Shown here in pieces: positions 7,901 through 8,471 of a stretch of DNA of 8,471 nucleotides. Position numbers and translations under genes: made by a program. The DNA comes from Acidobacteriaceae bacterium (GTDB taxonomy: Bacteria; Acidobacteriota; Terriglobia; Terriglobales; Acidobacteriaceae): positions 8,825-17,295 of the forward strand of contig PLBX01000524.1 in the NCBI GenBank assembly GCA_003135495.1, written 5' to 3'. The notes beneath the pieces were generated by a model that saw only the letters and a program-made list of their open reading frames with translations, was not told the DNA's origin and did no database searches. Within the stretch, counting starts at the first letter, position 1. Every line of letters starts with the position of its first letter.

Positions 7901-8471
7901 AGATATACGTGTAGTAAAGAGTGCTGGGCAAAAGCGGTGCACTCGGTGTGATCGTCGCACTCAACCGATCGGCAGCCACGGTCACGGTTGCTGGCACAAT
8001 CAAGTTAAAGTATTCATAGTACAGATTGAGATTCCCCGGAATTGTCAGTTCATTCACCGGCTCACTGAACGTAAAGTGAGGCGTTACGTTCAGTCCCACA
8101 CTAACCGCGTTAACTGCCGGATCGACGCCCGTTATCTGCGGATAGCCCGTATCCGCCGCTGTCCCGGTCTTGAAACTGAAACTGCTCGGATTAGTCAGCG
8201 CAGTTCCGGTCGTATCCGTGATCTGCGCCGTGTAAGTCACCGTGTAAGTGGTGCTCGCCGTCAGCGGGCTGACCGGAGTAAACGTAACCGTCTGGTCGTT
8301 CACCGAGTAGCTGAAGTTACCCGGTACCGCGTTGCCGCCAGTCGTCATGGAGAAGCCGGTCTGCGCCGTGATCGGATCGATCGGTTCACTGAACTGCAAT
8401 ACCACTGGCGTCCCGCCCGCCGCATTCCCATTCAGCGCTATGTTCGTGTCGTTATTAACCGGGCTCGTGCC
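1941..8471 (-). CDS. Giant secreted protein made of tandem SbsA/Big_5-type Ig-like domains (5' end outside window)
   Basis: An open frame enters at the right edge and ends with TGA at 1943-1941; 2176 residues are visible. The start is upstream: the frame is open through 8471 and residues 1-23 before the first internal GTG (8405) already read as Ig domain. All of it is 20 consecutive domains of 106-119 residues. The recurring plan is P-x-V-x-x-x-x-P-x-N-G-x-x-x-V-P-x-N, a FSEPIDP/FSKSINP-like strand, a TxTPxxPLxxxTxYxVxVxG strand, a DxxGN turn and a closing FTTG strand, as expected of the bacterial Ig-like Big_5 (SbsA) family. Domain right-hand borders on the + strand are 8471, 8144, 7823, 7499, 7181, 6860, 6542, 6200, 5876, 5549, 5228, 4871, 4544, 4223, 3902, 3584, 3239, 2915, 2582 and 2264. 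The protein is Thr/Ser/Asn/Val-rich with only about 30 Lys plus Arg and six Cys. No enzyme domain, membrane helix, LPXTG, PEP-CTERM or long C-terminal sorting domain is visible; it ends in FTTH. Probably an extracellular or surface stalk, adhesin or S-layer-like protein; exact role and export route are unknown. Confidence 0.95.
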   Translation of the reverse strand, partial: GTSPVNNDTNIALNGNAAGGTPVVLQFSEPIDPITAQTGFSMTTGGNAVPGNFSYSVNDQTVTFTPVSPLTASTTYTVTYTAQITDTTGTALTNPSSFSFKTGTAADTGYPQITGVDPAVNAVSVGLNVTPHFTFSEPVNELTIPGNLNLYYEYFNLIVPATVTVAADRLSATITPSAPLLPSTLYYTYICGYTNIAGNGGQCYEGYFYTGNSGDTNPTTVSSISPTNGQLGVPINTQVVAVMSDDIDPTTVTSSAITVKQGSTTVAGTVTLAANGTTLTFVPSAPLAVSTAYSVTVAGFKDVEGNAVTAFSSTFNTGTTGYGSGTFTLVSTSPTNGAPNVSVTSPVTFTMSNLIDAASVTPTTVYVYAPNNETVAGSYSVSGNAVTFTPLSPYPASTTMTMYIYGLSDEAGNLAYIGCGTFTTANTTDHTAPTVTISPSNGATNVGINSQVVLTFSKSINTSTINANSLALFNGNTSIGYGYSISADNRTLVLNPGGSAWTSGATITIELTTGIQDLSGNSLANTNSQFTLTTALSSTAPYVVAMRPGNGATNVPANTLVTLFTSMAMNPASIAGALHVTDNGVVVSGSVQLYSNAQAIEFTPAAAFGASDLIQVRLDSTAVSASNVPLSAFAGQFTVAGTNLSVAATVQAVNPYPGNTNVPLNAILQVAYNQPLLASTVNSTNVVLYQYSTSSFVSTTLSLVDGGQVINVVPSVNLVAGSNYFLYISYGGNVTNTSGVPVQAYELNFTAGSAADSAGPIIVSQAPTNNSTNIGINALVSVNFNKAINPISVTGTTIALSAGSNGNAPSSISFSPDYTRVSITPQAPMPPSTVMTVAISGVTSEAGKAVATTTTHFTTAAQPNCAGPYVVSSSVINGQTNVPVNSAFSMTFNEPIDIGTYSAANVNLYSYYLGANVPVTVSWSADLTTISLVPTSPLAVGTQFVLESYSLTDLSGNTQQGFSAYFTTDFATNTNPPTVINTSPENALTQVPVNAPVQILFSEPIQPSSINKITLTTGGNPVAFTPIFSDANQLLTLKPTNLLAANANFTLTITGVQDTAGNVMTGTVTNTFSTGPTFNLTHPQVTVADPPNGATNVGTNVAPHVTFSERLNPLSVVSSSNELYNNGSVELYTYTTGQYIPATVSMSLDRMTATITPTTALQPNTTYYLFVGETEYYYDVAGNNGYGYQSTFTTGSTSDTTHATVSTISPVNGQLGVPLNPHVVAVMSDEIDPTTVNNSSITLTPSGGSAIAGTVSLASDGVTLTYTTSVVLNPSTVYNVAVGGFSDVQGNTVTPFPSSFTTGTTGYSNGSFTLVSTSPANTATGVSVTSPVTFNMNNLINPASVNPNTVYVYVNSTGEIVAGSYSVSGASVTFTPLSPYPASTLMGMYIYGLTDEAGNVTYNGAGSFTTTNTADTTAPTVTITPSNGTTNVGINAQVVLTFSKSINPSTINGSSVNILNGDKPINPAISVSKDNRTVVLNYNGGSLPAGATLTVTATSLITDLSGNALANTTSEFTTTPPVSTATPYVINMRPGSGATGVPTTAVITLFTSAPMNSSTVTGALDVSQSGVLVSGTTTVGSNGQSILFTPSSALPAGTRIQVNLSPAAQDIYGNSLSSFSGSFTTSSGSLASTTATVQAVNPFPGNTNVPLNAILQVAYNQPLLASTVNSTNVVLYQYSTSSFVSTTLSLVNGGQVINVVPSVNLVAGSNYFLYVSYGGNVTNTSGVPVQAYELNFTAGTSTDTTPPTITAVAPSNLSTKIGTNAGVSVTFNKAINPISVTGSSIKLSGGSVTEVPSSISFSTDYTRVMIVPQAPLPASTLMTIAINGVTSVAGVAVTSQSTTFTTMAGPDFNAPYVVNPSVQGGQTVGTNAAFAMQFNKPMDPGSVNTAGNQWVFLYDYSLGYVATTISFSADLTTVFLTPTAALTASHQFEMCSYYMMDLSGNSQTGFCVSGFFTGSGTQTTGPVVTEVSPASGLTGVPINAPVQILFNGPISGASLGGVTLKQGGSVVPTTTSLFDGDQAIQLQPLVPLASSTVYTINVTGVVDISGNAQSSFASQSFTTGTGTDLVQPTYISTTPANGATNVAVTTTVQVVFSEAMSPASFDANTSFTLRNSSNVVVPATITFSTDYKTATLQPKANLSSGTLYYMYFGYNGPLYDLGGNQFGGTYTTFTTH
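1944..2264 (-). repeat. Terminal single A-like Ig domain (start of a third super-repeat)
   Basis: The last 107 residues resemble type A rather than type I: VPATITFSTDYKTAT and the aromatic LYYMYFGYNGPLYDLGGN stretch parallel the VPATV and Tyr-rich turn of the other A domains. The array therefore ends after the first domain of a third cycle. The frame stops directly after the closing FTTH strand. Confidence 0.6.
2265..5228 (-). repeat. Nine-domain super-repeat, copy 2 (types A-I)
   Basis: The same nine types in the same order: A (4872-5228), B (4545-4871), C (4224-4544), D (3903-4223), E (3585-3902), F (3240-3584), G (2916-3239), H (2583-2915), I (2265-2582). The offset between the two F domains is exactly 2961 bases (987 residues). 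The two super-repeats differ in length by 48 bases, mostly from a longer Tyr-rich A domain (119 versus 107 residues) in this copy. Type C domains are about three-quarters identical by hand alignment; the F domains are far closer. Confidence 0.8.
3255..3566 (-). repeat. Near-identical F-domain repeat, copy 2
   Basis: Partner of 6216-6527 at an offset of 2961 bases, colinear and gap-free over 312 bases. Differences are scattered and largely at third codon positions. The three replaced residues are conservative. Confidence 0.9.
5229..8144 (-). repeat. Nine-domain super-repeat, copy 1 (types A-I)
   Basis: Nine Ig-like domains in the order A (7824-8144), B (7500-7823), C (7182-7499), D (6861-7181), E (6543-6860), F (6201-6542), G (5877-6200), H (5550-5876) and I (5229-5549). 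Each resembles its counterpart in copy 2 more than its neighbours. Signatures: A is Tyr-rich near the DxxGN turn; B has NGQLGVPxN and VVAVMSD; C starts FTLVSTSP and has AGSYSVSG; D has FSKSIN and SxDNRT; E has MRPGxGAT and LFTS; F has QVAYNQPLLAS; G has FNKAINPISVTG; H has GQT and SADLTT; I has VNAPVQILF. The preceding partial domain (8145-8471) cannot be assigned with confidence; it shares TTGGN with type I. Confidence 0.8.
6216..6527 (-). repeat. Near-identical F-domain repeat, copy 1
   Basis: 312 bases (104 residues, TVQAVNPY to NFTAG) match 3255-3566 without gaps. By hand count there are 28 mismatches (about 91% identity), and only three change a residue (Tyr/Phe, Asp/Asn, Ile/Val). The segment has just one Asp and one Glu and no Lys or Arg. 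Confidence 0.9.

Noticed and set aside
8403..8405. GTG as the start codon of the giant protein
   Set aside because: The frame is open to the right edge and the 22 residues before it (with SPVNNDTNIALNG) continue the first Ig domain, so this is an internal Val codon.
1944..8471. CRISPR or simple tandem DNA repeat array
   Set aside because: The repetition is at the protein-domain level with about 320-base units and diverged DNA; there are no short identical repeats with unique spacers.

Overview
The window looks like part of a free-living Gram-negative bacterial chromosome of moderate GC. It holds three protein-coding units, all on the minus strand, and no RNA genes, insertion sequences or CRISPR. 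The mix of a CzcC-like TolC protein preceded by a small two-helix membrane protein, beside a giant secreted array of SbsA/Big_5-type Ig domains, would fit Acidobacteriota. That placement is an inference from gene content, not a proof.

Reading along the minus strand (right to left): 8471 to 1941 is the 3' part of a giant gene whose beginning lies beyond the right edge. At least 2176 residues are visible and are divided completely into 20 tandem Ig-like domains of 106-119 residues. The domains form a higher-order pattern: nine distinguishable types (called A to I here) occur in the same order twice, framed by one leading domain and one trailing A-like domain. One type (F) is nearly identical in both copies. 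The protein stops straight after the last domain with no recognisable C-terminal sorting signal. A strong intrinsic terminator (1861-1902) closes the gene.

Next is a 365-base non-coding stretch (1576-1940) with the terminator, a short GGTTTCCC direct repeat and a perfect 15-base dyad that may be an operator. Then come a 142-residue membrane protein of unknown function (1147-1575) and, 109 bases on, a TolC-family outer-membrane efflux protein (1-1037) that runs off the left edge. No terminator is visible between these two, so they are probably one transcription unit. By analogy with CzcCBA/CusCBA operons, an adaptor and an RND pump may follow outside the window. The giant surface protein and the efflux unit appear to be separate transcription units with no evident functional link.

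The most interesting part is the two-level repeat architecture of the giant protein, particularly the strong protein-level conservation of domain F despite many silent differences.
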